Part shown: positions 44,293-56,343 of the stretch, in pieces
Numbering within the stretch: the first letter of the stretch is position 1
How the letters are laid out: each line of letters begins with the position of its first letter
Assembly (NCBI GenBank): GCA_948146395.1
Contig: OX411548.1
Coordinates: forward strand, 31,876,912 to 31,940,911
Length of the DNA stretch: 64,000 bases
Source of the DNA: Fragum whitleyi
Lineage: Eukaryota; Mollusca; Bivalvia; Cardiida; Cardiidae
Reading direction: 5' to 3'
Notes under the pieces: model-generated
The model's database searches: none
What the model was told of the DNA's origin: nothing
What the model saw: only the letters and a program-made list of their open reading frames with translations
Translations under genes and position numbers: made by a program

Positions 44293-45546
44293 GCTAAAAG
44301 CGCCGAAGGCCTGGTTTATAAAAGGGCAAGGTGGCATTTGAAGGCATGCACTCCAATTTTTTTAATCTTTTTAGCAATGCTTTTTAGGCAAGGGAAACCA
44401 AAGGTTCCATTTACCTATAGGGATCGTAGGCCACATTCCGAACTCTCTTCAAAGGAAAAATGTCGAACGGTATGCTCACTATATAGCGCTGAGTCCGCAA
44501 AAACCCAAGTAATTCCCAAGGTAAAGACTACTACGCCCGATACCGCTTTGCAGACAGGCGCAAGTCGCGTCTTAATAATTTTAGTTGAGCTGATTGGTTT
44601 GCTACAAGTCAGTCAATTATCCATTCGATCATTCCGTCTAACCAACGTAGTAATGCTGTTTTTCTAGAGGCACAAGCTCGTCGGCTCTTTCTTTAACATT
44701 GAATTGAATTCCATACAGAAGTTGTATTTTACTCTGGGAACACAAGAAATTGATAGGGTCAATTTCTCCCTTGCCCACAATATGGGCCTCCATATACTCA
44801 TACCCAATTATTTTTAAAATCTAGATATGAATAAAATTATACTCAAGTTGATTTATTGTCTGCAACCTGTTCCAAGTTGCCCAGTCAAAATTTTGTCGTC
44901 TGTTTAACGGTTTAAGGATGGGACAAGGCTTTTATTTTTTTCTAATTTAGATTAATCCATTACAAGACAACAATTGTTTAGACGGGGCAAAATTGTATAC
45001 GATTGCAGATTACATACAATATGTGGGCCAATTAGTGAAATTTGTAGCAGAAAGGGTAGATAATATTAAGGAGAAAGGTGAAAGCGTTCGATAGGAGCAT
45101 TTTCTTCTTTTCCTTATTAGCAAGATCATTCATCAAGATCAAATATAAAATCTATGTATCTTTGACACAGCAGTGATTTTGGCAGTGATAAGTAAGAAAA
45201 TATCTAGTCAGTATAGATGATAAGGACATGGTGAATAATCAAGTTTATATTCCAGAAAATTGACCTCGTGTGTTGTTTCGTCTATTCAGCTCCCTCGCCT
45301 TCAGTACTATCAGTACTTTGATTTTAGCACAGCGTAGTGATATGCAAGCACTGCGTTGAACACACAAAGCACTTTATATCGCACAAAAGTTGATGACGTA
45401 TACTAGACCTATTTTTGCGCGCGCGTGAGCACAAAAAGCTACGTAGTACACACGTTGTTCGGCTTTTGACTCGATTATCTTTTTCCTAGGCAATTTCCAG
45501 GATACAGGATTGTTTCCTATGGCCTGCTAAACCAGGCCAAAAATCT
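44293..45546. repeat. 1.25-kb dispersed repeat, copy A
   Basis: Homology to 51153-52463 runs from AAAGCGCTAAAAGCGC to CTGCTAAACCAGGCCAAAAAT. The ends carry GGCCTGGTTTATAAAA and TGCTAAACCAGGCC as short inverted motifs. The interior has CCTATAGGGATCGTAGGCCAC, CCCGATACCGCTTTGCAGAC and GCACAGCGTAGTGATATGC. A 109-aa open frame in copy A (44338-44667) is broken in copy B, which argues against coding. Confidence 0.8.
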
Positions 45547-45885
45547 TCATCATCCCAACATTAACTTATAAAAAAGTAGTTACGAGATTTTCGCCAAAAG
45601 AGCAGTATGTCTGGTCTGTTACTCCTGTGGGTGGGTAACAAGAAAATACCGTCTGATTATTTTAATGAGATATTATTCAAAAGCTCTCTAACATTAGTAA
45701 TTGAAACCAACAGGGATAAGAGATAAGGATTGAATAATATTTTCCTGTAACTTGATTCACTCAGAATTGTTAACAAATATATAACATGATATAAACGATG
45801 TCTGGTCCGTCATTTCCCTTGTGACATCTGTTATATTAACCCTTCTCGTGTTCTTCAATTAATCCTGGTGTACATAAAGCTTAGA

Positions 45886-45952
45886 CGGACAGTGTAGATT
45901 AAGATCATCCTTCACAAACGTGAAGCCTGATCTTGGGCTACACCGCCTGTTA
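45886..45952. repeat. Hairpin with AAGATCATCCTTCAC arms
   Basis: GGACAGTGTAGATTAAGATCATCCTTCAC pairs imperfectly with GTGAAGCCTGATCTTGGGCTACACCGCCTG around AAAC. Length and mismatches resemble a small foldback or a pre-miRNA-sized stem. No other copy is seen. Confidence 0.5.
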
Positions 45953-45999
45953 TCTACTTTGATATTACTGTGGGGGAAAATGAGCTGAAATAGATGAAA

Positions 46000-46406
46000 T
46001 ACAGTCAAACCTGTCTTAACCCTTTCCTGTTTTTCAAAATTTTGGTCCTGTCCAAATTCAAATGTTTTGTAGACGAATATTTAAAGTGGATTTGATTTGA
46101 AAAATATCCATTCAGTAGGGTAGAAAATAGTGTGGAAATAGAAGAAATTGCTTGTCAGAAGCAATTTCTTCTATTTTTTCACAATGTTTTCTCAATCATA
46201 AAATCACAGGCACGTAAAAAGCAGGGATTAAACAGCAAAGGGTTAAGCAAGCATCAAGAGACATTCAAAAAGTGCTTGCTTAAGACAGTTGCTTGCTTAA
46301 TACAGGTCATTTTAGTGCAATTGATTCATTTGGGAACTTGGTGGCCGCTTGCTTAATACAGGTATCTTGCTGAATATAGATGGCCACTAACACAGGTTTG
46401 ACCGTA
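46000..46406. mobile_element. ACAGTCAAACCTG repeat, host of the TTAA MITE
   Basis: Inverted ends TACAGTCAAACCTGTCTTAA (left) and ACACAGGTTTGACCGTA (right). The interior repeats GCTTGCTTAA-ACAGGT three times (about 46274, 46293 and 46350). Without the nested MITE it is only about 175 bp. Confidence 0.65.
46016..46246. mobile_element. CCCTTTGCTG hairpin MITE, copy 3, clean TTAA duplication
   Basis: TTAACCCTTTCCTG at the left and CAGCAAAGGGTTAA at the right, in reverse orientation to copies 1 and 2. It splits another repeat: removing the element and one TTAA restores ACCTGTC-TTAA-GCAAGC, which matches a later unit in the host repeat (GACAGTTGCTTGCTTAA). This gives the best-supported TTAA duplication in the window. 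Confidence 0.87.
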
Positions 46407-46779
46407 TTCTAAAAATTTCCAATTAGTTTTCAAGAAAAGAAACAGTAATTCAGATTAAGGATTAACAATTGACAAATTGAAAAATATTCAGGAGTTATCT
46501 TGTAAAGACAATTCTTGAAAGAGAAAACAATATCTTTATAAATAATCAAACAAATTACGCGCAAGTCCCAAAATGACGTGTATTTGGGAAAGGATCGAGG
46601 ATTGTCATAATTGATTATAGCCTGAAAAGAAACTTTTTGCACCATCCCGAGGACAAAATAATGGAAACGTGAGTCCAAATTAATTATTCAAAAAGTGCAA
46701 AATGTTGCTTTTTAACATATGACATTTGTTTTAAAACGACTAGTAAAAAGGAGACATGTTTTCAGTTGAATACCATGTT

Positions 46780-47199
46780 CAGTTAACAACATCGTGAAAT
46801 TGACAAGGTGAATGATTTTGGATTGATTTTGAAATGCAATTGAAAGAGCGCGATTAGTGAGTTTTGACCGAAATTGAAGGGAGGTTGTCCATTATCGCTA
46901 ATTTTCTACAAGTCCAAAAAAATTAGCGATTTTTATTACCTCCCCTTAAGTAAGATATACATCTATAAGTTCTATAAAAAGTTTTATATCAGACGATTAC
47001 TATTTCAATTATAATAGTGAAATCGTCACTTTTCGAGCTCTATTTTTATGTATTTTTTATATAATCTTTTTAAGTGATTTTGAATCGTTTTTGAATGGTT
47101 CGAGTGATTATTTGGAACGAATGAATGGAACGCTAAATGAGCGATTTAGAATGGTTTTGATCGATATGATTTTCACGCTTTCACGAGGTTAAAAACTGT
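46780..47199. mobile_element. CAGTTAACA-family MITE
   Basis: CAGTTAACAACATCGTGAAA at the left and a decayed right TIR (TTTCACGAGGTTAAAAACTG). The central hairpin has diverged arms (GGGAGGTTGTCCATTATCGC / GCGATTTTTATTACCTCCC). Confidence 0.78.
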
Positions 47200-47487
47200 T
47201 AAGCTCTACTAAGGTCATTATTTTATTTTTCTAGTTCTCGATAGCGCCGACGAAATTTGTCTCAAAACTGGAAAAAAGATAACATTACCTTTCATTCATT
47301 GTATTTTCTCAGATGTGCCCCCAACCATTTCTTGCATGTGAAATATAACCTTTACTTTACAGCTTCCTATTGAACCAAATCCCACTGTAATTTTGTTCAA
47401 CAGCACATATTTAGCCTGTCAAAATAATTGTTTGATTGATTGATGTTTTGACTAAATACAAGCTGTTCGTACGTCATTTTGGGACTC

Positions 47488-47650
47488 TTAAGGTAGTGGA
47501 CCCGCAATAGTTGTGTAACGTTTTTGGAGTAATGAATTTAACAATGTTAACAGAGGTTTCCTAATGATTTTCATTAGGAAACCTCGGTTAACATTGTGAA
47601 TGACAAAATTTTCCAAAATGTTGCGAAACTATTACGGGTCCACTACATTG
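47488..47650. repeat. Foldback TTAAGGTAGTGG element
   Basis: TTAAGGTAGTGGACCCGCAA at the left and ATTACGGGTCCACTACATTGA at the right, with a perfect centre GAGGTTTCCTAATGATTTTCATTAGGAAACCTC. Confidence 0.8.
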
Positions 47651-48739
47651 ACAACAATATTTATCTGTAAATTTCCTACACTGTTCAATCAATTAGTTCG
47701 CAATAAAAAGGACAATTTGTGGGAACTGATAAATGGAAATCATGGATTATTTGACAAGTAGCTTTTAGACATAATACAGGTCCATTATTCATGAACGCAT
47801 TACGCAACATCCTGATGAAAAAAAAAGTGGTCGCTTTATGTTTTAAGCGACCACATATCAAGCGTCCATTTGCTAAAAAAATAATTCAAATTATTTGATA
47901 ATAAGGGGGAAAATCAAGTAAAGAGCAGGAAATAAGTAAGAAAGTGAAATGAAAACTCGATAGATCAGTTAGATGTATTATTTTTCTCTTTTTTTTTCAT
48001 TTATTTTATCTCAAAGATAATAAAATCAATAAAAAAAATATACAAAAATAAATAAAGGACAAAATGGTGAATTTAATTGCTATTTACGAACTCGTTCTAT
48101 TACATGCACTTCAAATATACCACACCTTGCATGATATAAAAGTAGATATAGCCTGGTTAATTTGACCCGACTTTGACCTCTGTGGAAAAAATGCTTAAAA
48201 AACAATTACTGACATATTTTATCAATAAACAAAATGTATAACACATTCAATATCGTTTGTTATTCATTCCTATGAAAGCACGTGCAAAGCCAAGTAGGAA
48301 TAATCATATTTTTATTCATCTAAATAGCAGGGGTCAGATTCAAGTCAATTAAACCGCACTATAACTTCTGCATATTTTGATAATGTACAAAGGCTAAGAA
48401 TGATTATGTCGATTTGTACATTTCAGGATGTTCTATATGTTACAAATAATGGACGGAACCAGAAACCTCGCTACTGAATTAACGACCGGAACCCAGAAAA
48501 CGGAAGATTGGAGGATCTACTGGAGTGAATGACACAACATACATCTCTAATGGTAGAGTATTTGTTAGAAATCTAGTAAACATTGTGTGATTAGGTCCAA
48601 CATATCATACCAGATGCCGTTGCGCGATTTTTAGCTGCCATATACCGCTTGATTATCTGAAAAGCAAAGCAGCAAACCAAATTTATTATCGACTTGGCAA
48701 AGCAACCCATTAGCAACCCATTATTTTTTCTCTTTCTCC
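47651..48739. other. No recognisable feature
   Basis: AT-rich sequence with a GTGGTCGCTTTATG-TTTTAAGCGACCAC hairpin at about 47828-47853. Otherwise nothing is identified. Confidence 0.5.
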
Positions 48740-48777
48740 CCCCCCCCTATCTCTCTGTCTCCCGCTCTCTCTCTCCT

Positions 48778-48809
<32 letters not shown>

Positions 48810-48812
48810 GTC

Positions 48813-48857
<45 letters not shown>

Positions 48858-48933
48858 AAAAAACCGTGTCAGTACCGTGTCAGTACCCATCGCTCTCTCT
48901 CTATCTCATCTCTCTCTCTATCTCGTCGCTCTC

Positions 48934-49019
<86 letters not shown>
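48740..49019. repeat. (TC)n arrays with a thrice repeated ACCGTGTCAGTACC spacer
   Basis: Two long TC tracts (about 48771-48854 and 48890-49018) are each followed by CAAAAAAAA-CCGTGTCAGTACC (48855-48890, containing it twice, and 49019-49042). The Ser-Leu and Arg-Glu frames are repeat translations. Confidence 0.93.
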
Positions 49020-49022
<3 letters not shown>

Positions 49023-49054
49023 AAAAAAACCGTGTCAGTACCCACTTGCATAAA

Positions 49055-50800
49055 AGTTAACCATTTGATAGACTTTACCGTAAAAGAATTTAGCCTGTCA
49101 GGTTTGTTGTTTTAATTTTTCACCTGTGATAACAACAAACCTGTTTGGTGGCTAAAAGTTAATTCCGTTTAAAACTTAACCAATAGATATCTAATATAAT
49201 ATAAATAGGGGAGACATCATAGACTATTTCATTTTACCAAGAGAAGAGTCTCCAACATTATTTATAGGCATAGGTTTCTGTCCATATCTAGTTATGGTAG
49301 ATGACCAATTGATAGCGGTCTAAAACGTTTTACTGTTGATAAATTACAGATTACCATGTTATTTTTTAGCGTATCTGGGGGTTCGTGTCAGTCGATTGTA
49401 TTGCTACTTTTCATTGGACATCGTGAAGCGAAAACGACTTCCGTTCTAACCTTTAAGAGTTAAATAGTTAAATCGATGGCGCTTGTGCTTTCAAAGTGCC
49501 CGCCTTGAAAAAATATTTTTCAGCTACTTGTCTATGACAGTTTTGATGGCATTGCAAATGCTTTCCAAAAGGCGAAGAGAATTTGAGTTGATTCGAAGCC
49601 TACCAGACCAAATCAATTCCTGCAAGCAATACTTACTCAGTAAAATCCACCATCAAATTTTGAAACCGGTAGAACAAAAGTATCTAAGTTGACCATGACC
49701 ATTGGTTAAGTTTTGATTGAAAGTTTATTTTAGCCAATCAAGTTAGTTGTTTCAATTGATAAAAATTGAAACAACTAACCTGATTGGCTGAAATTAATTT
49801 CCTGTTTAAATTTAACCATTTGTTATCTTTTACACGATAAGGGGCAGATCCTTGACACATTTTAATTTAGATTTAATTATATTTCACCAGAAGAACCGTC
49901 TGTAACATTATCTATAGAGTCCTGTCCATTTCTAGTAATGGTAGGTGATTCCTTGGCAGCGGTCTAAAACGTTTTGCTGTTGATAAATTACAGCTTGCCA
50001 TGTTATTTTTTAGCGTATCCGAGGGTTCGTGTCAGTCGATTTTATTGCTATTTTTCGTTGGACATCGTGAAGCGAAGAAGGAGTCCATTATTAACTTTTA
50101 AGAGATAAATTGATAACACTTGTGCCATTAGGAGAAAGCATATGGATGGAGCAAATACAATTCAAAATTGACACAATGGTGCTTTGCTTTCAAAGTGCTC
50201 GCCTTGAAAAAATATTTTTCAGCTAACTGTCTATTTTGATTGCATCGCAAATGCTTTTCCAAAAGACGAAGTGAAATTGAGTTGATTCGAAGCCTACCAG
50301 ACCAAATCAATTCCTGCTAGCCTTTATAACTCAGTAAAATCCACCATCAGATTTTGAAACTGGTAGAACAAAAGTATTTAAGTTGACCATGACCGTTGGT
50401 TAAGTTTTGATTGATAGTTTATTTTAGCCAATCACGTAAGTTGTTTCAATTGACAACAATTGAAACAACTAACCTGATTGGCTGAAAATAATTTCCTGTT
50501 TAAATTTAACCAATTGCTATCTTTTACATGATTAGGAAGATCCTCGACTGATTTAATTTAGATTTTATTACATTTCACCAGAAGAAGCGTCTGTAACATT
50601 ATCTATAGAGTCCTGTCCATTTCTAGTAATGGTAGATGATTCCTTGGCAGTGATCTAAAGGGTTTAACTGTTGATAAATTACAGATTGCCATGTTGTTTA
50701 TGGGCGATCTGGAAGTTCGTGTCAATAGATTTTATTGCTACTTTTCGTTGGGAATCGTGAGTCGAAATTGACGTCTGTTCCGACCTATAGGAGATAAATT
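49055..50800 (+). repeat. Roughly 650-bp unit tandemly repeated about 2.5 times, each with a hairpin
   Basis: The marker TGTTGATAAATTACAG occurs at about 49335, 49979 and 50670. Each unit begins with a palindrome of about 110 bp (TTAAGTTTTGATTG...AGCCAATCA-GTTAGTTGTTTCAATTG and complement) at about 49055-49183, 49705-49815 and 50397-50515. It is followed by GTCCATATCTAGT-ATGGTAGATGA, CGTGTCAGTCGATT and CTTTCAAAGTGC-CGCCTTGAAAAAATATTTTTCAGC. The short reading frames are not kept between units. Confidence 0.8.
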
Positions 50801-51152
50801 GATGACACGTGTACATAACATAGATAACATAGAATAGAATAGAATAGAATACATCTACATATAACTCTAAACTTACTCTAGCAACAATGCTGTGTTGAGT
50901 TTCGGATATTGAACGCACTTGTCTCAATCAGTTTTCTAACGAGCTGCCTATTTTTATCACACAGTTGCTTCTTCTTTGGAACTCCTACCACTTATCAGAT
51001 GGTCACTTTATTAGTGAATCATCCACTTATAATTATACAATGTAAAAGAAAATGCAATTCTTTGAATGGTACAGAAGGCTGAAAACGGTGGATTTAAGCG
51101 TATTTCTTGGAAAAACAAAAATGAGTATACCATGATCGATCATTTAGGATAG

Positions 51153-52353
51153 ACTAAAGCGCTAAAAGCGCTGAAGGCCTGGTTTATAAAAAGGTAAGGT
51201 GACATTTGAAGGCATACACTCCAATCAAGTTTTGAATATTTTTAGCAAGGCTTTTTCAGGCGTTTCGAACCAAGGTTTCCATTTACCTATAGGGATCGTA
51301 AGCCACTCTCCGAACTCACTTCAAAGGAATAATGTCGAACGGTATGCTCACTATATAGCTTTGAGTCCGCCAAAAAAACTAATTCCCAAGGTATAGATTA
51401 CTACGCCCGATACCGCTTTGCAGACAGACCCCACTCGCGTTTTTATAATTTTAGTTGAGTTGATTAGTTTGCTACTAGTCAGTCAATTTATCCATCCGAT
51501 CATTCCGTCTAACAATCGTAGTGATTCTGTTTTTCTATGGACACAAGCTTGTCGGCTTTTTTTTTTTAAATTGAATTCCAAAAAAGTTGTATTTTACTGT
51601 GGGAACACAAGACATTGATAGAGTCAATTTCCCTCTTTCCTACAATATAGTCCCTCCCACACTCATACCCCATTATCTTTTAATTTCTACCGCAGATATA
51701 TATCAAATTACACTTATGTTGATTTATTGTCTGCAACCTGTTCCAAGTGGCCCAGTCTAAAGTTTTGTCGACTGTTTAGGGTTTAAGGCTGGGACAAAGC
51801 TTTTAAATATTTCTAATTAGGATTAATCCGTTACAAGACAACAAATGTTTAGACAGGTCCAAATCGTAAAGGGTTGCAAATAACATACAATATGTGGGCA
51901 AATTAGTAAAATTAGTAGCAGAAAGGGTAGATAATAATAGGGAGAAAGGAGAAAGTGTTAGTAAGCAGCATTTTCTTATTTCCCATTTAGCAAGGTCATC
52001 CGTCAAGATCAAATATAAAAGCTATGTATCTTTAACGCAGCAGTAATTTTGGCAGTGATTAGTAAGAAAATATCTGGTATACATGATAAGGACAAGGTGA
52101 ATAATCAAGGTTATATTCCAGAAAATTGACGTCGTGTGCTGTTTCTGCCTTCAGTACTATCAGTACTTTGATTTTAGCACAGCGTAGTGATATGCAAGCA
52201 CTGCGTTGAACACACAAAGCACTTCGTGTCACACAAAAGTTGATGACGTATACTAGACCTATTTTTTGCGCGCGCATGAGTACAAAAATAGCTACGTAGG
52301 ACACATGTTGTTCGTTTTTGTTTGTTTGGTTTTTTTTTTTTTTTTTTTTTTGG

Positions 52354-52384
<31 letters not shown>

Positions 52385-52463
52385 GAATCGATTATCATTT
52401 TCCTAGGCAATTGCCAGGATCTAAGGTTGTTTCCTATGGCCTGCTAAACCAAGCCAAAAATAG
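51153..52463. repeat. 1.25-kb dispersed repeat, copy B, with poly-T insertion
   Basis: Roughly 85-90 percent like copy A by eye, in the same orientation. It carries a T-rich tract (52314-52384, with an internal GGGG) that copy A lacks, plus small deletions. Confidence 0.8.
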
Positions 52464-52511
52464 TAGAAAAGCAAACTGATTTCGATACAGGTCAGCCTGT
52501 GTCGATACTGA

Positions 52512-52917
52512 CAGTTAATTACATCATGAATTTACAACCATTCCAATCAAAATCATACTAACTCACTCAAATCGATCAAAAACTTTCAAAAATCTTTAAA
52601 AAACATTTCTAAATCGACCAAGACTTGCAACTTTTAATTCAAATCGATCTATTTATTCCATGATTTATTGGCTTTTGTTGATCTTTAAGTGTTAAATGTT
52701 TAATTGGTCAATGAAGACACACAAACAGAAAAATACGTATATTTTTTCAAAGGGAGGTAATAAATATAGCTAATTTGCTCATCTTGAATGAAATTAGCCA
52801 TATTGGTTTATCTCCCTTTAATTTCACTCAAAACTCTCTCCACACACTTATTCAATTTCATTCCAAAACCATTCCACAATCGTTCATCTTGTCAATTTCT
52901 CAATGTTGTTAACTGTA
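52512..52917. mobile_element. CAGTTAACA-family MITE, opposite orientation
   Basis: CAGTTAATTACATCATGAAT at the left and GTCAATTTCTCAATGTTGTTAACTG at the right, interrupted by substitutions. The GGGAGGTAAT...ATCTCCC hairpin core is clear at about 52752-52818. Confidence 0.75.
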
Positions 52918-53394
52918 CCTCATAAATCAGACGTACCCTTTACTTGTGACATGACCACTTTATGCATTTGGTCCTGATTGTTATAAAAGGCTGAAAACGG
53001 CGAGTTTATGATGCGTGTAATGATTTAGAGTAAACCGAAATTAATATTCCATAATGGAAAATAGTGATTAACGCTAAAACCAAACGTTGATGCTATCTTG
53101 ATTACATTGGAATCAAATCAACGCTGACTCTCAATGGATTTACCTAGACCTTCTAAACTCGGGAAAAGTCGCAAGTATCCATTTTTCCTATACCCGTGGT
53201 CACGATAAAAATTACGTTAAAAATCGAATAGGTTTGGTTTAGTTACAATTAATATTCTAAAGTACAATTATTTGAAACAAGACATAAACCATCCGATTAA
53301 CTTATCCTTTGGGTTCCTCTATGGATCACCCTGTTATAGGTTTACTAATATGAATTTTAAATATCATTGTACCTGAACAATTAGCTATGTCCCT

Positions 53395-54215
53395 GAAGTT
53401 GGCAGAATGGCAGAATAGCAGAATAGAAGAATGAAGTTAGCAGAATGGCAGAATAGCAGAATGGCAGAATGAAGTTGGCAGAATGGCAGAATAGCAGAAT
53501 AGCAGAATGAAAAATCGAAAGTCAAAATCGGGTGCATGAAATAACTTGATTTGTTGTTTAAACGTGTTTTCAACAATTTCCCGCAAAATATTCCTTATAT
53601 AATGCTCCGGTTAACATGCCAAGCAACCAAGTCCAAATTCAAACTTATGAAAAAAAAAATCATTTTTTGAGACCTATCTGTCTAAAATCGATTTAAAAAT
53701 GATATTAGAACGCAATAAAAGTAATTGAGAGTGAAAAAAGTCATATCTCAACAGTTTTCGCGTCTTTGAAATCTCATTCTGCCATTCTGCTATTCTGCTA
53801 GTAGAATGAAGTTGGCAGAATGGCAGAATAGCAGAATGAAAAATCGAAAGTCAAGATTTGATCAATTTGTGCATGAAATAACTTGATTTGTTGTTTAAAC
53901 GTGATTTCAAAGATTTTCCCGGAAAAAATTCCTTATATCATGCTCCGGTTAACATGCCAAGCAACCAAGTCCAAATTCAAACTTATGAAAAAACAATCAT
54001 TTTTTGAAACCTATAGGTCTAAAATCGATTTTAAAATGATATTAGAACGCAATAAAAGTAATTGAGAGTGAAAAAAAAGTCATATCTCAACAGTTTTCGC
54101 GTCTTTGAAATCTCATTCTGCCATTCTGCTATTCTGCTATTCTGCTAGCAGAATGAAGTTGGCAGAATGGCAGAATAGCAGAATGAAAAATCGAATGTCA
54201 GAATTCGATCAATTT
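53395..54215. repeat. Two to three roughly 370-bp tandem units bounded by GCAGAAT hairpins
   Basis: Each unit begins GAAGTTGGCAGAATGGCAGAATAGCAGAATGAAAAATCG. It continues with TAACTTGATTTGTTGTTTAAACGTG, GCTCCGGTTAACATGCC and AGTCATATCTCAACAGTTTTCGCG, and ends CATTCTGCCATTCTGCTATTCTGC. The end meets the next unit's start as an inverted repeat. Units start at about 53395, 53808 and 54149, the last stopping at about 54290. Confidence 0.8.
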
Positions 54216-54613
54216 GTGCATGAAATAACTTGATTTGTTGTTTAAACGTGTTTTCAACGATTTTCCCGCAAAAAATTCCTTATATCGTTTTTAGCTCACA
54301 ATTTGCGTTATTCTATCTCCGACTTCGCTCAATTTTCTCTATCGAAAAAATACCGTAAAAATGCAGGACAAATGTCGTAGATTACATCAAATATCTTTCA
54401 GCGTTGTTAAAGTGAACAAAAAAGGCCACGTTTTTTAGCTTATTGTATTAAAAGTTAAATTGCTAACTTGTAAATATCCATATCTATTTGTTTGACATGG
54501 AAATAATTAATTTGCCGAGAGGTAACCAAAACCATCGTAATTTCAAGCTGAAGTTACGAGGATTTCGATTATCCAACGAAATATTTCATTTCGTTGGTAA
54601 GAAAATCTGTAGG

Positions 54614-54764
54614 TTAAGGTATTGGACCCGTAATATTTCCGCAGCATTTCGGAACTCATAAGTCTATCACAATGTTGACCGAGGTTTCCTAATGAAAAAA
54701 TTCGGTATCCTCGGTTAACATTGTTAAAGCTTATGACCTCCGAATCATGGGTCCACTACCTTAA
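54614..54764. repeat. Foldback TTAAGGTAGTGG element
   Basis: TTAAGGTATTGGACCCGTAA at the left and TGGGTCCACTACCTTAA at the right. The centre is CCGAGGTTTCCTAATG-AAAAAATTCGGTATCCTCGG. Confidence 0.78.
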
Positions 54765-56097
54765 CCCGCAATCTTCACTGGTGAAGACGCGCGTTGTAGA
54801 AGAGGTATCATAATTCTTAAGAATATCTTTAGAAATTCATGAAAATTAATGATCGTCGCAGATTATCAATTACAACTTAATTCAATCATGGGATTTGTAA
54901 ATTGTAAACTACCAACTTAAAGTTATGGAAATAAACCACATAGGAATAATATGCAGACTTGATAGACTAAATGCTAACAGTCTGATTACAAGGTATAGAT
55001 GAAACAATTAAATACTGTTGCAGTACAAAATACATTTTGTAGGAGCTCATTGATTTTTCACATTGACATTTTGCCACTATATTTGTCGAGAGCACAGACT
55101 CGATAAACTATACACCATAATGAACGTTACAGTTGTGTGGTAAGGGATAACTGATATATCAAAAATTGGAACTTTTGTAGGATTACATGCTTTGTTCTTT
55201 TTGAGGGTAAGGTATTTTTATGCTTAAATAACTTATTTTTTTTGAACGAAAAAATAAATTCTGCGACAAGATAACTTTACCTGCTTCGGGAGAGCTAGGA
55301 AATTAGTTTATTTTATTAATTCGTAGTAAAGTCTGTCCGCTTTTTTTGTTCATTTTGCAATTAGAAGATAAAAGCTAGAATGGTTGTTCCTGGAAAAATT
55401 GTCAAACAGTTGTCATAAGTTGAGACATAAACCTTAAAACCTATCCAGATAAATGTTTAAAATTGCAGTTTCAATTCATGGATATAAATTGTCTAAAAAT
55501 TCATTAAATTTGACTTCGAAGTCAGGAATTTGGTATTGTAATAAGAATGACAAAACGGTAGCAAAAAATCACGATCAGGTTACAAAACGTTTGCGAACGT
55601 TAATAAGTGGCACCTCGCTAACACGTGCTACGTTTTCATAATAAGAAATGGTATTTCGAGATATAAGTAAATTTACTATCTTTAAATTAAATGACACCAA
55701 GCGAAAGAGATATCACAAATTCTGAGACGTTTTAAGTTGAACTGTATTGAGAGGAGGAATAGAAATGGTCGAGTGTATTGATAGTTTTTGTGAATGTATT
55801 TTTTTTTCAGTTTATCAGAATGCTTCGTTTCTGAAAGACGAAAATCAAATCAAAAAGTAATATAAGGAATATTTTTTGAGTACTCAAACTTTGTACTCGA
55901 GAACTAATATAGTGGTCACTAACGATTTGACTGACATAAATAATATGATGACAACTTTATGCTATTATAATCACTTAGGATGTACTTCTGTGACATTTAT
56001 GTTTCATAAGTGTCATATCAGCCATAAAACATGTGTTTCTCAATTCAATTTATCAAGTATTTTCTTAACTTTGTTAATCCCGGTTTGACCTGCGTTC
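54765..56097. other. No recognisable gene
   Basis: Unique-looking AT-rich sequence; the two small open frames (55453-55641 and 55876-56088) have no recognised features. Confidence 0.5.
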
Positions 56098-56217
56098 AGG
56101 ATCACGAATGACGAGCGATCGCCCTAGCAATAGTGCCCTGCACTAGCCAATGAGGCGCAAATGATGAGCGATTTAAACTCGTAGCACCTGCTAGCGATTC
56201 GTTATCCTGAACGCACG
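56098..56217. repeat. GCGTTCAGGAT palindrome, different middle
   Basis: ACCTGCGTTCAGGATCACGAA and TTCGTTATCCTGAACGCACG form the ends. The middle is ATGACGAGCGATCGCC...GGCGCAAATGATGAGCGAT and lacks the GCAAAGC core. Confidence 0.7.
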
Positions 56218-56343
56218 CTTACACGAGGTTGACAAAATGATGATGATGCCCTATCCTATTTACAAAAGTAAATTGGTGCTACGCTTTCAGAAATGTGGGC
56301 AATTTCAGAATATGTACGTTGAATATGGCTCAGACTTACTAGT

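Noticed and set aside
44338..44667. 109-aa open frame with a hydrophobic C-terminus
   Set aside because: The homologous copy at 51199-51540 has frameshifts and stops, so coding constraint is not supported.
48694..49053. Ser-Leu and Arg-Glu rich frames
   Set aside because: They are translations of the (TC)n microsatellite.
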